Of a stretch of 64,000 nt of DNA, positions 10,700 to 22,427 are shown piece by piece. The position numbers and the translations under genes are program-made. Origin of the DNA: Sarcocystis neurona (lineage: Eukaryota; Apicomplexa; Conoidasida; Eucoccidiorida; Sarcocystidae); NCBI GenBank assembly GCA_000727475.1, contig KL647315.1:918051-982050 (forward strand), in the 5' to 3' direction. Position 1 is the stretch's first letter. Each line of letters opens with the position of its first letter. The notes beneath the pieces were generated by a model, which saw only the letters and a list, made by a program, of their open reading frames with translations, was not told where the DNA came from and ran no database searches.

Positions 10700-12283
10700 A
10701 GTTAAAGCATTAATTCTCCACGTGAAAGATCCATTTGCATGCACACATACATCCCCTCAAGTATACATTTATCTCAGTGTGTGCGTAGATATATATATAT
10801 ATATGTACATACCTGTGCGTGTGTACTCGTGTCTGCGGGTTTGTGTGTATCTGTGTCATTCTGCTAAATATACACATATATGTGTATGTAAATATATATA
10901 TATATATATATGTGTATGTACGTAGATACAGGTAGATAAGTATTAGTAATATGTGTGTAACTGTAGGTGTGTGTATGTTTTTATGCGCTGTGTATGTGTG
11001 CAAATGGACGCGACCGCGTGCCTGTGTTTTCAGTTCTATATAATGCGTATCGAGTGCCTCAAATGCCGTTCATATGCCTGTATTTATATCTGTGTATCTG
11101 CACGTGCATATGAGTACATCTGTATCGATATGTACAACAGTTCCTGGATACGAGTACTCAGGTGCCTGAACCTATGAAGCAGCACAAAAAATTAATACAC
11201 ACATATGGTGTATTGACGAAACTATTCGAGATTCATGCATAACGCGTGCAGACTGCAATGCTATATATGAACATGTACGTGTACATATATGCATGTGCAC
11301 ATATCACGTTGAATGTTAGGTGTGAACGAAGGGTGTGGAAGGCTTCTCTGATGAAATTCCTAACAGGAAATTTCTTAGGCAAACAGCGCGTAAAGTGCAG
11401 CCACCTGCAGGTTTACGTCTACGTAAAATAGTGAATGGATCTGCACCGGTAAACATATGTATATATATATACATATTTGTACTCGTACGTGCACTTGAAA
11501 CGTGCATACTTTAATTTATATATAGATATATGTGTGAACTCGTACGTGCACATGTAATGCGTGCATACTTCCGCATGTATATGTATAAAATATACATATG
11601 TATATTTCGATGTATATACACGCATGCATATGTGGGTGTGCATAGCTCGTCACGGGCTGTAGACAGAACTTAAGATTTGCAGAAAGAAACGGAGATACGC
11701 ACCTGTGGTCACTCGTCCGTGCACGTGTGTGTTTGCACACGAGTGCCGTCTATACATGTGGTTGGAAAGAGAACTAAGAAAAGTGGCAAAAGTGCGTACA
11801 CGTGCGCACGTGGGTGTGCATGTAATCATTCGTTGACGCTCCTAGAGACTGCGGGAGAAGATTTCCATAGTTTGTCTCTTCGTTCAGATACCCCTGGGCG
11901 CTTATCAGCGTAGAGGGTTCTCCACCGAGAACTTCCAGTGTCCAGCCTCCGTTTCTCTTGAGAGGGCACGCTTCCCAAAATATGAGGGCAGAGTGCGGCA
12001 CCGCAGTCGATTGATCACATGCATAACGATTGCCACAACTGCGGCGATGAACTTTTGTGCAACGCAGGATTTCACTCGGCTGTTTTTCTCGTTCCCAGAG
12101 TTTGCCGTTACGGTTCGTTGTGTCACGCGCCCGGTGTTCGACTTGAGTGCGCCGCTGGAGGTGACCCGAAAGACTGGGCAGAATCCGGACAGAATGAATC
12201 CTCTTCACACACTCGTATCTCTCATCAAAAGTGACCACTGTATCAACAAATAGGGGGGTCGCAGCAGTGCACGTGATCAAATG
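10700..12283. other. Convergent intergenic region, no gene seen
   Basis: This region separates the 3' ends of the DUF1764 gene (+) and the 722-aa gene (-). It holds (TA)n/(GT)n microsatellites (10780-11000, 11260-11640), dispersed repeat copy B and unique sequence at 11650-12283. No open frame here has conserved features. Confidence 0.5.
11300..11400. repeat. Dispersed about 105-bp repeat, copy B
   Basis: This is the second copy of the 9993-10098 element, in the intergenic region after the DUF1764 gene. Differences are scattered substitutions and small indels. No terminal inverted repeats or target-site duplications were evident. Confidence 0.85.
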
Positions 12284-14332
12284 TCAACGCAGTAACTGAC
12301 TGAAGCTGCTGCCTGTCCAGCTGGCGGGCAGCTTCCTTCGTATGCCATTCCTTTTCATGGCCTCACGTTCCGCCTGGCGGATGTCTTTTTCCACTGCTTG
12401 CACACTTTCGTCCGATTCTGCCTTCTCTAAATCACATTTCTGCGACTGCTGCTGCAGCTCGCGCTGCTGCCTACGCTGTTGAGGTTGGTGCGCGTGGTGG
12501 TGCTTTTCAAGCCGCTGGTGTTGCTCGGCTCGGTCATGTGTCGTCTGGGGGTGCTGCTGCTGTTCGTGGGGCAGTTTGGGCTGCTCCTGCAGCGGTGGCT
12601 TGGCCGAATGCAGGTGAAGTGGTTGACGGTGGTGCGGCACCTGTTGCTGCCGCTGCAGGTGGTGCGTTGTTTCATCAGAGACCGCTGTAGTATCTCTGCA
12701 GCCGCTTCTGCTTGTTGGCTGCTGGTTTCGCTTGTGCTGCGTCTGCTGCTGGGGAAGCTCTGGGTACGGATTTTCTGCGTCAGCGTGACACGGCTGTGCG
12801 AGATGCGTGCGGCGTCTCGTGTGCTGCTGCGGCTGCTGCGCCCGCGCGTCCCACTTCCTCTGCGCATCAGGAACAAAGGCTGCAGCTGCACAAAAGGGAG
12901 TGCCTGTGCCTGGTGCAGTAAATTCCCTGCTTGGCGACACACAGGATGCAGTGAAGTCAGCAGCAGCAGCAGCATCCCCTCGTTCGCTTTCAAGAAGCGC
13001 CTCCTCCTGCCACCAGTTGCTGCTGTTGCTGCTGCTCCTGCTCCTGCCTTCACGGTGGCCGCTACAGTAGCTACTTGAGCTGATCCGACTGCCGCTGCTG
13101 TTTCGGCCATCGCCGGTGTTGTTGCGTGTGCCGATGCTGTTGCTGCTGCCTGTATAGTCCCTGTTGCTCCGACCTCTAAGATTCTCCGCAGTCTTGTTGC
13201 TCTCTAAACGGCAGTGCGAATCTTCACGAGCGTCGTCTTCAATTTGCTTGCCCGGCCCTCCTGCAACTGCTGCTGGTCCCTCTGCTGCTGCTGCTGCAGA
13301 ACCTGTGGCAGCTGGTGCTGAGTCTTGGAAGTTAGTGGGAATGTGCACAGCAGGGGTGGACGCCGATGTGTGGAGCCGCTGCAGATCAGCAGCAGGTGCG
13401 CTGTGCAGCGCACCCGGGAGTGGCCGAGAGATCCACTTCGAATGCTCCTCAGGCGTGCACACAGCTGCTGCAGACAAGTTCATAGTACGAGCAGCAGCAG
13501 CAGCAGGAGAACGTTCATCTCCGGTGTCTATGTTTTGTGGCGAAATTGTATCCGTGTGCGGAAAAAAGTAGGTGCTAGGCTTCAAGGTTTCTGCTGCTGT
13601 TACTGGCTGCAGCCTGTCTGCTGTTGGATCTAGTGCTGCTACCTCGTCGTCTACTAGGCTCTCTATATCCGCATCGTCTGAGTCAGACACGACAGCAGCC
13701 ACCTGCTCCTGCTTTTTCCCGTACGTGGGACTGCGCTGATTGCAGAGCACGTCGCCATACCAGCTGCTGCTGCTCGCTGCTGTACTGCTGCTGCGCTGCA
13801 CAGCTTCACCTGCTGCTGCTGTTTCTCCCTCTCGAATCTGCAGAATATTCTTGGGATCGTAGCCTGCATCAATGCCAGGGCCCACAAGTGCCCTTCGCGT
13901 TAACGCAGCAGCAGCTGCTGTTGCTTCTGTTCTTTCTGCTACGAATGCTGTTGCGGGACGGTGTTCTGCTGCTGCTGACTCGTGCTGCAGTGCTGCAGGT
14001 GCTGCAGCAGGAAGCCGCGCAGCGTGGCTGCATGCGTTTGCTGCGGCGCAGAATGTAGAGGACGTGCAGACAGCTGCGGCAGAAGCAGCAGCAGCAGGAA
14101 GATGCGTAGCATCAGAAACAGCAGCAGTAGCAGCAGCAGCAGGCGCAGGAGCAGATGGTTGTGTTAATGCGGTGGCAGGGTCTTGTCGGTCTTTTTGGGT
14201 GCCCTGCGACTCTGTTTGCTGCTCTTCGAGCAAAGAAGCAGCAGAAGAGTGGAGCAAGGACTGCGGGGCTGCGCCTCTCTTTGCTGTGAAATTCGGAATA
14301 ATCAGACGCGGGGGTGTATGTACACCCCAGTT
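12284..14332 (-). CDS. Unidentified protein, main exon
   Basis: This open frame of 683 codons including the stop uses a possible acceptor at 14334-14333. Non-repetitive charged islands at its middle and C-terminus argue for true coding against a pure repeat artefact. The frame has no ATG near its 5' end (the first available start is GTG at 14380), which is why an upstream exon is needed. Confidence 0.65.
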   Translation of the reverse strand, partial: NWGVHTPPRLIIPNFTAKRGAAPQSLLHSSAASLLEEQQTESQGTQKDRQDPATALTQPSAPAPAAAATAAVSDATHLPAAAASAAAVCTSSTFCAAANACSHAARLPAAAPAALQHESAAAEHRPATAFVAERTEATAAAAALTRRALVGPGIDAGYDPKNILQIREGETAAAGEAVQRSSSTAASSSSWYGDVLCNQRSPTYGKKQEQVAAVVSDSDDADIESLVDDEVAALDPTADRLQPVTAAETLKPSTYFFPHTDTISPQNIDTGDERSPAAAAARTMNLSAAAVCTPEEHSKWISRPLPGALHSAPAADLQRLHTSASTPAVHIPTNFQDSAPAATGSAAAAAEGPAAVAGGPGKQIEDDAREDSHCRLESNKTAENLRGRSNRDYTGSSNSIGTRNNTGDGRNSSGSRISSSSYCSGHREGRSRSSSNSSNWWQEEALLESERGDAAAAADFTASCVSPSREFTAPGTGTPFCAAAAFVPDAQRKWDARAQQPQQHTRRRTHLAQPCHADAENPYPELPQQQTQHKRNQQPTSRSGCRDTTAVSDETTHHLQRQQQVPHHRQPLHLHSAKPPLQEQPKLPHEQQQHPQTTHDRAEQHQRLEKHHHAHQPQQRRQQRELQQQSQKCDLEKAESDESVQAVEKDIRQAEREAMKRNGIRRKLPASWTGSSFSQLLR

Positions 14333-14709
14333 CTGCGAAGACGTCGCCGAAGGCCCGGGCCTGCACGCGTTCGTGGACACAGTAGTGAGTATGTGTCACT
14401 TTTTCTACAGAGGCGTGCAGTAGGAGGAGAGGTCCTTCCCTACAGAGCCAGTGCAGTCTATGATTTGTAGACGAGCAAGATGGCAAACAGATGCAGAGAA
14501 GGTTGCCGGACTGCTATTCCTGAGGTCTGTGGAGAAGAATGTGGGAGAGGAAGGCACTTAGGAAGAACAGCAGCAGCCAGTCCTCTTACTGCAGCCACAA
14601 GTGGCACGCAGGAGGAATGACGAAGAAAAGATAAACTACGACGCCACCGAACAGGCGGAGAAGCAGACCTGCTGAAAACGTACAGCAGCAAAGCCGTCGA
14701 CTGCAGCAT
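12284..14709 (-). CDS. Unidentified 722-aa Ser/Ala/Gln-rich protein, 2 exons
   Basis: The proposed exons are 14709-14590 (40 codons) and 14332-12284 (683 codons with stop). They join in phase 0: GTG GCT GCA, donor GTAAGA, then acceptor cttcgcag and AAC TGG. Exon 1 begins MLQSTALLLYVF and continues with an Arg/Ser-rich stretch (RWRRSLSFLRHSS), which could be a signal or mitochondrial leader. The body has poly-Ala, poly-Ser and Gln/His-rich parts between more complex islands: WYGDVLCNQRSPTYGKK, the acidic SDSDDADIESLVDDEV, and KWISRPLPGAL. A charged C-terminus ends REAMKRNGIRRKLPASWTG then SSFSQLLR. Two GV[HC]TP-type peptides (GVHTPP, AVCTPEE) come from the palindromic 14-mer described in the findings. 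I recognise no family. The long exon is well supported; exon 1 is a reasonable inference. Confidence 0.6.
14590..14709 (-). CDS. Unidentified protein, proposed first exon
   Basis: These 40 codons run from ATG to donor GTAAGA and keep phase 0 with the main exon. The peptide is hydrophobic, then basic and Ser-rich. It is supported only by splice consensus, phase and the need for an ATG. Confidence 0.45.
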
Positions 14710-16017
14710 CGTAGCAGTCAGAAACACGCACCACTTCAGCTCGCTAACACCAGAAACTCGAGCAGCTAAACCAGCAGCCAAGGCGGGTCGCCTAATGCCT
14801 TAATAATGTACGCATAAACGTAGATACATATATATATAGGAGCAGGCATATATGTTTACATGGAGGAAAAGAGAAATTGATCCTACATGTGTGTATATGT
14901 ATATATATCTTTTCTTGCGTACAAACGTGTATGTGTTTGGGAGGGTGTGCGACACAAAGGGATAAAGCGACAGCAGTTTTATAAGAAGCAGCAGCTCACA
15001 CATCTGTCTACGCACGCCTTCAGCAAAACTTCTGGACGCGTATATAAGAGTATGAGTTTGTTATGTGTGTTTCTTCAAAATATTGATATACATATCAATG
15101 CACATATATGTGGTTAAAGAGAGAGAGAGAGGGGGCACACAGATATATCTAGATAGGAGGCAGGCACGCATATACACATATAAAGAGAGCGTAAAGCGTA
15201 GACATACATGTGTATATATATATAAACACTTTATGTGTATACACGTACAAATATATATATATATATATATTCATAGCGAGAGAGGGAGGCACCCACACAT
15301 ATACACGTATATGTACATATCCATACAAATATATCTATCCACATATATATATATATATAGATGCCGTTTCTGGTCACGTGTGCAGATATGGGAGAAACTC
15401 GATCTTCACATGTTGAGAAGGCGGTGAATTCCTGCATAAAAGATGAGACTGGACGCATGTGGGAATACCGAGACTTCCCCATCTTGGTCACGTAGATATG
15501 CGCGGCGTCATATGGACAGGTTGTAACAGCAGCAGGGTGACACAGCAAGAGGAGGAAAATTATCGCAACACAGCGCAGCAAGGCCTGCACCTTCACGTGT
15601 ACAGACAGGGAGACAGAGGGACGGCTAGGTACATGGCGACGCGTAAAGCTATCGATATATAATAAGCACACCGTTGCTGCGACGAGGGCGCGCACCCTTC
15701 TTCCTGTCTATTTGTCTTCTTATATATATATATATATGTCTATGAGTGTACCAAAATATTCGTATATATGTAGAGAGAGACACACAGGCGGAGAGAGACA
15801 GAGAGAAGGAGATTTCCCACACATATTTGTGTACGTACATATCGTACTATGTCACTGTACGAACATATGTAGGTATCCTCGCATGCAGATAAATACACGC
15901 ACACTGTTGTAGAGATATATATATATGTATATGTATATGTGTACAGTGAATTTGTTGCTGGTGTTTTAACAGAGGCGCGCAAGTGCGCGTGCGCGGAGTA
16001 GAAGGGATCATTATTAC
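14710..16017. other. Region 3' of the last clear helicase exon; microsatellites and one possible terminal exon
   Basis: It contains (TA)n and (GA)n microsatellites (14820-15360, 15720-15930). One possible terminal helicase exon is 15431-15374 on the minus strand: acceptor atgcag, in phase with exon 9, encoding NSPPSQHVKIEFLPYLHT then TGA. No HRDC domain was found. The true 3' end of the helicase gene is therefore unresolved. Confidence 0.4.
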
Positions 16018-16089
16018 CGAACAACGACGTAGGAGCTGAACTTGTTCTTCACGACATCTTCGACGAGCCAGCGCTCCTTTATCATACAC
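16018..16089 (-). CDS. BLM: RecQ helicase exon 9 (RQC domain, beta wing)
   Basis: The acceptor ttgttcag leaves G to complete an Arg codon, then [20 protein letters not shown] and VVV. This matches the ERL-to-wing segment ending in a Tyr-containing beta strand in RQC domains. The candidate donor is GTAATA. If it is not used, the frame stops at the next codon. Confidence 0.75.
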
Positions 16090-19000
16090 CTGAACAAGCA
16101 AGAGCAGCACCAGATACAGCAGGAACAGGAGCAGCACACACAGCAGCAGCAGGTGCAGCAGATACAGCAGCAGCAGCAGGAGCGACAGATGCAACAGGGG
16201 CAGCAGACACAGTAGGTGCGGCAGATACAGCAGCAGCGGGAGCAGGAAACACAGCAGCAGCAGATACAACAGTGTGGAAGAGAGGAGCACAAAAGGGCTG
16301 TCAGCACCCGAAGGTATTCCGTGGGAGTCCCCCACCCAACTACTAACCAGCCCTCACGCCGCTAACTTCGGAATTCTGAAGAGATCCGGCGTGTTCGACG
16401 CAGTATGGCCGACAGCAACCAGTCCTCCCTCTTCACTTCCGGAGCAGCGCATTCAGCAGCAGCAGGAGCAGCAGATACAGTAGCAGGAACAGCAGACACA
16501 GGAGCTGCATCATACGCACCAGCAGCAGCAGCACGTACAGGAGCAGCAGCAGTAGCAGGTACAGCAGCGGTAGCAAAGAGCAGTAGGAGAGGGAGAAGAG
16601 TAAGAAGAAGGAGAGGAAGAAGAAGGAAAGGAAGAAGAAGAGACGTTTCATTGCTGCATCTTCTACAAAAACTCCTCTCTGTCTATGTGTGTCGCCTCTT
16701 TCTTGTCAGCATGTGGAGTTCACGGCGGAGAGGCATGCTGCAGCAGCAGAGCCGGGTCGCTGCTCGACGCTGAAAGTAGTCGGGCGATGGCAGCAGTGGG
16801 GCATGGGTCAGGGACTACTGGCACGTCCACCAGAGGCTGGCAATTGCTGGGCCTTGGTTCACTGCTGCGCCGTCGTTGAGGCCGAGGACGCAGCAGCCAC
16901 CACAGCGAGCAGCAAAAAAAGATAACGGCGGGCCTGGCTCTCGGGAAGATGGTGAGGTGCATGCAGGTGGAGGACAACAGAGAAAAAGGAAGCGACAAAA
17001 CGAAAGAGACAGAGAGGGAGGAAAAGGAAGAAAAAAAGAGAGAGGGGAAGTTGTAGCTTTTGAAGCGGTGAAGGCGGCACAGATAAACAGGCGCTGCCCC
17101 GCGCATGCAATGAGTTGCCAAGTATTATTAAAGTTTACATGTACGGGCTGTCTGTAGAGACGACGCCTGCAGAGAGAACGCATGCACGCCTGCAGAGAAG
17201 AGAATTTACCGGATGAGGATTTCTATATCTCCCGGAGTGGTCGTGGCCAAGCAGCCGAAAAGTTCGTTCTGCTGCAGTCTGAGAGCAGCAGCGACAGCAG
17301 ATACAGCAGCGATAGCAGACGCAGCAGCACGGAAAGTGCCAACATTGCTTCCGCAGAAGAAAGAGAAGAAGAAGCAGCGGCAGAAGGAAGAAGTAGCAGC
17401 CGCAGCTGGAGCACATGGAAGAAGCAGCAGCAGGATGAAGTAGTAGCCGCAGCAGCAGAAGCAGCAGCACATATATATATATAAACATATATAACTGCGC
17501 TTGGTGACTACGCACCTCTATAATATACTTGAATAACATTTCCTTATTTGAATTCATTTATATATATATACAAGTGGCACATCACATTTATACAGATATA
17601 CATACATATATGTATATATATATGTATATATGTATTCCTGCCACGTGCGTAGCGATGAGATGTTTCTCTGAGTTAGAAGAAATGTACGGGCAATGTCAAC
17701 TTCTTCAAGAAGCTTTTTATACGACAGTAGCACTGCTTTTTCTCCCATATACAAACACACGTACATACCCCTATATGCACACGCCCGCATATATGTACCC
17801 ATACAAATACATATATATATGTAATAATTATGTGTATTATGTTATAAACATATTATATTATATATGTATATATTTGTATGTATATATATATATTTGTATG
17901 CGTGTGCGTATATGTATGTGTTTACACATACTCCCATATAGACATCCACGAATTCTCTCTTACATATACACATGTCCGTATACACATGTGTGTACATGTA
18001 TACATATATATATATACGTGTATTTATATGGATGCACACACGTGTACACATTTTCATACATATTTATGTATATGTATGAATGCTGTATACATATATATAT
18101 ATATATATATATGTATGAATATGGGTGTCTACGTTTGTATGATTGATAGAGAGAGACACACGTGAAATAGGTAGGAGAGAATCCTAGTTTACGTTAAAAT
18201 CTTTCCCGCACTTTTATGCCTTGCAAGCTGCTATCCATACGTAACACATAATGAGTATATACATATCTCTGTATATAAACAATAGTATACAGCTATATGT
18301 ACACATGTGTACATATACATATATATATATGTATATATAGAGAGAGAGATAAGTAGATAGAGAGAGGAGGCAACAGGCAGCAACAGTGCAGAATAAGTGA
18401 GACATCCGACTTACTTTTCACTGAGGAATGTTTTTTGTCTGCAGCAGCCTCGGGCAGCGTCGCAGAGCTGTCGCCTCGTCAACCCGCTGCCGTAGGCCCT
18501 TGCCCCACCGCAAAGCCTTTCATGCTGCTGCAGCAGAGAGACGACCTGCTGCGCGAAGAAAGTGACGTCGTGGTACTGCAGCAGCAGGAGGACGTGAGAG
18601 AAGAACACGAAGAAGACCCCGCAGCTCAGTTATGAAGGGGAGGGGCAGACAACGAAAGCAAGAAGGCGAGGAGGAGAAGAAAAAGAGGCCCAGAAGAAGG
18701 CGCAGCAGGAAGAGGAGGAGACGGAGGAGAAGAAAGGGCGAAGAAACTCCAGCGAAGAGGACACAAAGAGAAAGGAGCAGCAAAGTTCCACGTGGTGGTT
18801 GCTGCGTCGAAGACGAAGCGAGGAGGGCAAGATGAAGAGGAAGAATTCATGCAGAGATATTTCAAGAGAAGAGAAGATGATAGAAACGAGTATTTCACGT
18901 AAACCCACGTCTGTTGCCCAGTAGCCAAGCAAGGGCGCGTGGACGAGTTTTGACGCTGTCTATCTGTGTGAGCGGGCGTCTGTCGACAACAAACTCAAAA

Positions 19001-22000
19001 ACTTCGGAGTTCACACGTGAAAAAAGAAGAAGAAGGGGAAGAAGAAGAAGAAAAAGAAGAAAATTTGGCAAGGAAGGTTGCACAGTTATGTAGAAGACCG
19101 CGTCACAGGGAGAAGTGTGACGCGTTTCTCTCTGTCTTTCGCGGTGTGGGGTTGGAGAGGAGACGACCGCAGGACACCACCGTCACGAGGTGTACGTACA
19201 CCGGGCGCGAACACGCTGGGGGGTGTACGTACACCCCGGGCACACCTCCAACGCGCACCCAGACAGAAGCTGTCGTACATCTTGCTGGTGCTGCTGCTAC
19301 TCCAGTTAATAAAACACATGCACCAGGTCGCGCACTTCCACACACAGGCGCCTACCCACGCCCGCACCCGCTTCCACAGAGAGACATATATATATATATA
19401 TATATATAAACATATGTATATATATATACAAGGAAAGTGTGCTGCAGCAGCGTCGGAAGAAGAGAGAGAGGGGGAGACACAGCCAGTTCGAGAATTTTTG
19501 ACACAGAGACGCAAAAAAACAGCAGCAGCAGCGAGGCAGAGAGACCCATAGAAGAGTTCCACTTCTTGGTGTAGAGAGACAGGAAGGAAATGCAGAAATT
19601 CCCTTACGAGAAGAAATGTTGACAGCTGTCCATGGACATTTACGTAGCCGGTTCTCAGTATGTAGACACAGAGAGAGAGAGACGGAGACACGGATATATA
19701 GGCTGAAGAGAAATACAGTGAGGTAGACGCCGGTACATATAGACTATATATATGTATTTGTATGTGTGTGTATTTGTGTATGCGTATGTACGTGTTGACG
19801 CGGGCGGGCTGCGCCAAGTTCGAGGATTCGAGGCAGAGACACGCCTGCAGCAAAGCCGTCACACAGAGGGGATAGAAAAGTGAGCCACGGGAGGGGAAGG
19901 AAGGCCTTCACCCGACAAAAGAGAAGGACCAGCAGAGCAGCAGAGAATGCTGACTTGTACAGCGAGGTTCGCCTTTTTCCAGCAGTTGTCGCATGTCCTT
20001 CCACAAATTTCTCCGCGCAATACCCGTGCAGCCTCCGCGTCGTCTTCTGCTGCTGCGCCATCTTCTCCTGCAGGACCGGCAGCACCTGCGGCAGCAGAAG
20101 CCGCGAGGAGAGCAGCAGCAGGACGTGAGAACGGCAGCACAGCACAAGCCGAAGAAGCAGCAGCAGCGACGGAGCCAGCAGCGGGCCGAGAGCAGCAGCA
20201 GTAGCAGCGGCGAGAGAAGCAGCAACAGCACTGCCATGTGACGGGGAAAAGACAGCAACAGCAGGTCGTCTCTGTTCGTCGCAGCAGCAGGGCTCCTCCT
20301 GCCTTCAGCAGCAGCACCAGCAGCAGCAGAAGCAGCTTTTCTCTTGGCGCTTAATCAATTGAGCCGCCCATTTCTCCGCGACTGCTGCTGAGCAGCAGCG
20401 GCAGTTTTCTTATCGCAGATGTGTCTCTCGCGGCGGCAGCAGCAGCAACACTTCCGCGCTAGCAGCCGAGTGCCAACGCGAGAAAGAAGCAGCAGGAGGA
20501 TCAGCAGCCTCGCTTCAGCAGCAAAACAGCAGCACGCCGTTGCTCACACATCCGTAGGGCACCCGTAGCAGCACGTAGGACACCTCATCCAGCAGCAGCT
20601 GTGCCACACGCCGAGCAGCAGCAGCAGAAGGAGGGCCGCATTCAGCACGCGTGGTTGATGCTACTGCCGTTCGTTTATGTCTTGAGGAGAAAAAGAAGAA
20701 GCAACAGCAGCAGGGCGCACTAACCTGGAGCGGCGGCCGAAGAATGCCACTCTTCCTCCAGCTCCTCACCAAAGGCCTGCAGCAGCAGCTTCCTGCGGCA
20801 CTGAACGGCGTCCTCGCAAAATTGAACCATCTTTTCGAGCTGCTTAACGCGGCTGTTCTCTTCCGGCTTGCTATTGCTGCTTCTTCTTCTGCCGTTGCTG
20901 CCTCTCTTCAGCAGCAGCTTCGAGACGCGGTGCATGTCGTTCGCCGAGTAAAACAAAATGCAACGAGAGCAGCGGCCGTCCCTGCCAGCCCGCCCTATTT
21001 CTTGGTAGTATCTGCGCGCCACCCGCACGCCAGCTCGAGAAACGCATGCAGGCAAGCGAGTAGGCACGCAAGCAAGGAAGAGTCAGAGAAACCGCAGCAG
21101 CAGCAGCAGCAGCACCAACAGCGCGACTGGCTGTGACAGTAGCGGCAGAGAAATCATCAACGAGGATGAAGAAGGAAACAAAGGAAAAGTAGAAGGAAAA
21201 AGAAACAACAGCAGCTGCAGTGGCAGCAGCAGCAGCATCGAGAGAGGGAACGAAAGAAACAGCTGCTTTGGACGAGCCGGCGCAACAGAGAGGACGCAGC
21301 AGAACAACCAGCAACAGCAGCTGTCCCAGCGACAGCGCAGCAAAGGCGAAAAGGCAAAGCAGAAGCGGCAGCGAACGCCGCAGCAGCAGCAGACGCCGCA
21401 GCAGCAGCAGCAGCGCAGTCCAAGGCAGGACGGCAACAGCAGCAATGGACAGTCGCACAAGCAGAGCAGGAAGGACAGCAGCTACAAGTAGAGATCCGCC
21501 AGCAGCTGCATGCAGACCTAGCAGTACATATACGTATTTTGTATGCAATTCTATAGGTACACGTCCACACGTGTCTACCTGCTGCATGCGAAGAGAGACA
21601 TTTGCTGCTTCAAGAAGCGCACCCCACGCATGAGAGAGGCAGACGAATGTGCAGAGAGCCAGGTTCCCCAGCATCTACAAATACACGTATGCATGCGTAT
21701 CTTCAGATATACCTATTTCCAGTCAGTCGCCTATAGATGCGTATTCGTCCTCTCCGGTAAACTGCAAGCAAGCGTGCAACTAGCCGGAGTGGCTGTTTTT
21801 ATGCGAAAAACTGCAAGAACGCAACTTATCTGTCGAGTGTACTCGTGAGACAGGAAAGGAAACAGAAAGAAGAAAGACAGAGAAGGCGACAATATGCACC
21901 TGCGTTCGTTTGTCTTCACACAGTTGTGTCTCCGTGTACACCTCCGTACAACCATGAGGCCCATATTATCGATGCACACGTCGAGGCGGGTGCATGCGTG

Positions 22001-22390
22001 AGGACAGTGAAAGGGAGACAGAGAAGGGAGGAGACGAGACAGATGACTCGCCCGCAATCCCCCGTAAATATTCGAAGCGCAGGCGTGGGCGAGAGACACG
22101 AAGAAACGGCGACACGGAGACGGGGAAGAGACGCATACACCCCCACACGTGTAGAAGCTGCTTTTAAGACGGCGGAGAGAGCAGTGCAGAGAGACGAATA
22201 GGAGACCAAAACAGAAATGTGCTCTAGCGCAGTTGCACCGGCTTCTTCAAAAGTACGAGGATATATATATATATATATGTACATGCGTACATGTGTACAC
22301 GTGTGTATGCATACATATGTATATGTGTGACATCTATATATGTGTATACGTATATTCTTGTATGTACTTGTATAGGTAAGTATATGCTCT

Positions 22391-22427
<37 letters not shown>

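Noticed and set aside
16720..16880. Minus-strand frame with an [18 protein letters not shown] stretch resembling the HRDC motif of BLM
   Set aside because: It lies between RQC exons 8 and 9, which would put HRDC inside the RQC domain; no matching splice frame was found, so the likeness is probably chance.
17554..17802. Minus-strand [15 protein letters not shown] segment considered as an RQC exon
   Set aside because: Its frame does not match the phase 2 end of exon 7, whereas 17278-17210 and 16089-16018 fit in phase and in content.
19086..19862. 258-codon minus-strand frame
   Set aside because: It spans microsatellites and two palindromes inside helicase intron 6 and has no family features; neighbouring exons splice around it.
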